DNA of 64,000 bases, from positions 2,745,324 to 2,809,323 of the forward strand of contig BDGG01000001.1 in the NCBI GenBank assembly GCA_001949185.1, read 5' to 3'. Below, piece by piece: positions 60,967 to 64,000 of this stretch. Position numbers and translations under genes: made by a program. This DNA is from Ramazzottius varieornatus (Eukaryota > Tardigrada > Eutardigrada > Parachela > Ramazzottiidae). The notes under the pieces were generated by a model, which did not search any database, was not told the origin of the DNA, and was given only the letters and a program-made list of their open reading frames with translations. The number at the start of each line of letters is the position of its first letter. The first letter of the stretch is position 1.

Positions 60967-61968
60967 CTAACAGCTATTCGCCTCTGCCGGCGTGGTAATG
61001 CTAGCTGCGGGACCAGCACTATCAGGCTTCGTCGGAGGAGACTCCTTCTTGACATCCGTCGTAAATGCTTTCGGCTCTTGTCGCATGTCACATTTGCATT
61101 GTTCGATGATACTTGATAGCGCCTGACAACAGAACAAAGTGGTCAGAAATAATTCGCAGGATGATACTACATCTCGAAAAGGGAACAGTAAAATCATTTT
61201 CGAGCAATAGAAAAGATCGAACAAGTTTTCCGGTAACTGGTCGTTTTTTCAGAGATACTTCTTCCCACGGATATTTTTCATTTTGTTTTTGATATCTTAG
61301 TGGATGCTTCTGATGCTTACTGTGATGTAGTTCCGTGCCAGAGACAGCGTTTCGATTTTGGACAAATTTCTTTGGCGTTGCACATGAGGGATAACTTCGC
61401 GAAGACCTTGGAAAGCATCGTTCAAGGAATGCATTCGAACGCGTTCACGCTCATTACTTTCCAGCCGTTTCAGATTACGCTCACGAGCCGTCATTGTGCT
61501 TCTGCGTCGGCGTGAAACCTTTTCCGACGTGGAGTCTTCAGAGGCGTTTTGATTATCCACCGACCCAGGAGAACACGACCCCGTACCCGAATGCGTCGTC
61601 TCATCCACGGGGTCCTTTGTCTGTTGGCGGGTGGAGGTTCGCTGTGACCGACGACGGGGCGTCTTGGCTGGCTTGACATCTTCCGAGCTCGCCACCACGT
61701 TACTAGCCGTAGATTCACTAGAGACTGTCTCAGCTAATGACGTCGAGGAAGCCATTAATTTTTGAGGCATATTCGTTAATGTAGCCAGTGCGTTCTCTAT
61801 TAGGATATTCTGTTCAGGTGGGCTGGTGTGATCAGAGAGACTTTCAGCGAACTCTTCAAAGTCCAAAGAGGACCAAAGGGAGGAGTCTGTTGGGTCCAGA
61901 GATTCACTATCCATAGCCAACTCCTCCACTTTGAAAGGGAAGAGCAGGTCTGTTTCATCTGAAGCCAT
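60967..61968 (-). CDS. BHLHA15-like: Mist1/Dimmed-like bHLH transcription factor
   Basis: Nuclear factor of the Mist1 (BHLHA15)/Dimmed class, which in other animals drives secretory-cell differentiation. Two minus-strand exons, 61968-61321 and 61122-60967, give 267 residues. An acidic Ser/Asp/Glu-rich N-terminus is followed by a basic patch ([25 protein letters not shown]). The bHLH (about residues 165-225) reads [19 protein letters not shown], then LREVIPHV and [14 protein letters not shown]; the intron falls after this in helix 2, a place where the reading frame continues ITALSSIIE. The ESNERERxRMHxLN wording separates it from NeuroD and Atonal types. A short Lys/Pro/Thr tail ends at TAG 60967. 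The E-box-contacting Glu and Arg are present. Confidence 0.88.
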
Positions 61969-64000
61969 CGTAAAAGTGAAATTGCGAGACGCAGCAGGCG
62001 GCTAACACCAACCGTTGCGTCAAAGATCAGGCGCGTGGGTTCACGCGGGAAGGGCTGGCTGATGGGTTCTTTTTATTTCCAGTCCCTGTGGAGCAGTTTG
62101 AAAATCGAGCATAAAACCGGATAAAGCACCATTAGAATTCCATTCGACACTTGCTTAGCTCTAAATACACTGATGGTCCACAGACACCAACGTTAACCCG
62201 GGACCTAGTTTCTCTCCCACAAAACACCACGCCCATTAACCCGACCTTACGGGATAAATGGATATTTTGGTAAAATAATCGGCCTTGGCCAAATGCTTAT
62301 CCCCCGAAGGGGAGATTAACAAATTAAGTTCCCATCTCACAAAGAGCTGGAGTTGGAAAAAGGAAAAAGTGTCGGTGATGTAAGGCTCACATAGAGGAAG
62401 AATCGGCTAATCAAAGTTGGCTTATTCGGCAAAAATAAAAATATTCCCGCGTTTCAAAAGGCAACCCATCATCGAGATAAAAGTATTGCAACAAGAATAC
62501 TTCAAAGTAAGATAAAGTGAAATCTCAAAAATTTAACCTTTGAGGATAGAGGTCTGAAATTCTGAGCCGTCATGATGCTTATTGAAAAGAGATATCGGGC
62601 TACGTGCCGGGTTGAGATTCCCGTTTGAGACAAGCTAGAGTACCGGAACAGAATTATCGGAAAAGGAATGACTGACATACCTCATTCGATAATTGGCTTA
62701 ACAAAAACCCGACAAAGGAATGGGTGCGGTTGACGTGTTAAATTTGCATGATCGGTTGGGTTCGCGTCATAAACCACCGCCGCACATGTACAGAGACCCA
62801 TACTACAAAGCAACAGGACCACAGATGCCAGATGAAAACACTTGTTGAAATAAGCTCGATATCTTCGATCGTCGTCACCAACCGCACAAGAAAAACTTAT
62901 CCATCACGGCCCGATCGGGAGAAGAGAGAAAGGGGAACAGCGCAATATAACTCTGTCGAGAACATAAAGTATGCGGCAAGATAAACACGAATCAGCTTGA
63001 CGATGCGATTACGTGAAGCTCGATCACATCGCATCGCATCACATCACAGGACTCTCTTACGCTGGGCAGTGCCTGCTGATATCCATTTTACCATCCAGGA
63101 TTCTATTTCTTCATCAGGGTGGTTTCACTCCTGCCAGCATGCATCTGTAGTACACTTGCGTTCCTGTTCCCTCGTCAACGTCAATGTTGAGGCCAACAGG
63201 GTTCCGGTGTGCGTGATGGCAAATTATACAGCTGCAAGGCTCGGGATAGAGTAGGGAAGGGAGTGGTGCCTGTTGACTTGCTAACTTAGGCCTGTGGCTT
63301 GGCGCTTGCGTATACATACGAAAGAAGGGCTCAAGCGCTGGTGGAATTAAGAATTCCCGTTGCTTCCTGCCTACTTTATGACCTAGGTTAGTCCTGCCGA
63401 GCTACATGCGTCGCTAGCTCTCCTTCATCCAGCTGCCACATCTGAGCCACCGAGCTCTAGCGCGCTGTTGTGGAGCTTCGTCTGGGAAGGCTGCTGGACC
63501 AAACTGTTGATGAGAAACGAACAGAGCACATACGCGCGTACCGGATATATTCCCGACGAATAATTGATTCACTGGGATTTGCATGACTGGCTGATTCCTC
63601 AATCCCTACGCCACAGCGTCTCTCCACAATCTTCACCGCACATTGGCTTCAGAAAAATCCGGACGCGCTTCCTCATTCTACCGAGTTACGGGAACTGTGT
63701 GCCTGACAAAACAACACAAAGGACCGCACGCCCGTAGACACGAATAAAGAAATTAAGTTAAAGACTTCCGTCACGCTATTAGCGTTCACATCCACATTTC
63801 TTAACAAAAACCGCTTAGTCCACATTATTTTCAGTCTATTGTATCATTCGAGAATTTGTTACCGCAGCATCGAAAAGTCGTTTTTGGTCCGGTCCAATCG
63901 AATTTTTTATACGTTCACTGATGCGGATACTTTCCCTGCTTTATATGCATTTCCTCACGTGGATCAACCGGGATGGGTCCTTAAGACTCTTCGCGTAAGC
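61969..64000. other. 2 kb upstream of the bHLH gene, no recognised gene
   Basis: Presumed regulatory DNA of the bHLH gene. A short simple-sequence patch (CACATCGCATCGCATCACAT) occurs near 63025-63046. The open frames here have no family resemblance or convincing splice structure. Confidence 0.4.

Noticed and set aside
1-64000. CRISPR arrays, bacterial operons, ribosome-binding sites
   Set aside because: The window is clearly eukaryotic: spliced genes on both strands and no regularly spaced direct repeats. The recurring GTGGCGCAC sequences are dispersed palindromes, not a CRISPR array.

Overview
This is nuclear DNA from a small-genome invertebrate animal. The genes are metazoan and split by many short introns (mostly about 50 to 350 bases, GT..AG). 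They encode an Rbfox splicing factor, an outer-arm dynein heavy chain, an EGF receptor, a laminin-type integrin alpha chain and a Mist1/Dimmed bHLH factor. The axonemal dynein argues against nematodes. The long cysteine-rich EGFR ectodomain is of the invertebrate type. A compact ecdysozoan such as a tardigrade fits best, but that is inference and the species cannot be proved from this window. All exon models were read by hand from splice sites, reading-frame phase and remembered family alignments; no search was run.

Layout. 0.9-3.5 kb, plus strand: Rbfox. 3.5-7.5 kb: no recognisable gene, with a few exon-like pieces. 7.5-27.4 kb, plus strand: a complete 50-exon DNAH5/DNAH8-type dynein heavy chain (about 4,630 residues). 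One of its introns carries a tRNA-Ser(CGA) gene and another a ~0.6 kb inverted-repeat element. 27.7-29.0 kb, minus strand: a D-Ala-D-Ala-ligase-like ATP-grasp gene. 30.1-45.1 kb, plus strand: an EGFR-family receptor with two alternative signal-peptide first exons separated by 8 kb. 45.7-47.0 kb, plus strand: a second ATP-grasp paralogue with the same exon structure. 47.4-49.3 kb, minus: a choline/ethanolamine phosphotransferase. 50.0-52.0 kb, minus: CDC45. 52.7-57.7 kb, minus: an integrin alpha chain of the alpha3/6/7-PS1 type. 61.0-62.0 kb, minus: a Mist1/Dimmed-like bHLH factor. The last 2 kb hold no gene I can recognise.

The genes are mostly functionally unrelated neighbours. Three things stand out. 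(1) A family of ~80-200 bp near-perfect palindromes (at least 12 copies) is scattered through introns and intergenic DNA, with seven copies packed into 37.8-43.1 kb around EGFR. They look like a MITE-type hairpin element. (2) Two intron-bearing paralogues of a typically bacterial ATP-grasp ligase flank EGFR; copy 2 has substitutions in ATP- and metal-site positions. (3) The Rbfox gene keeps a 93-nt RRM exon with a TGCATG Rbfox site lying on its 3' splice site, the arrangement expected for splicing autoregulation.
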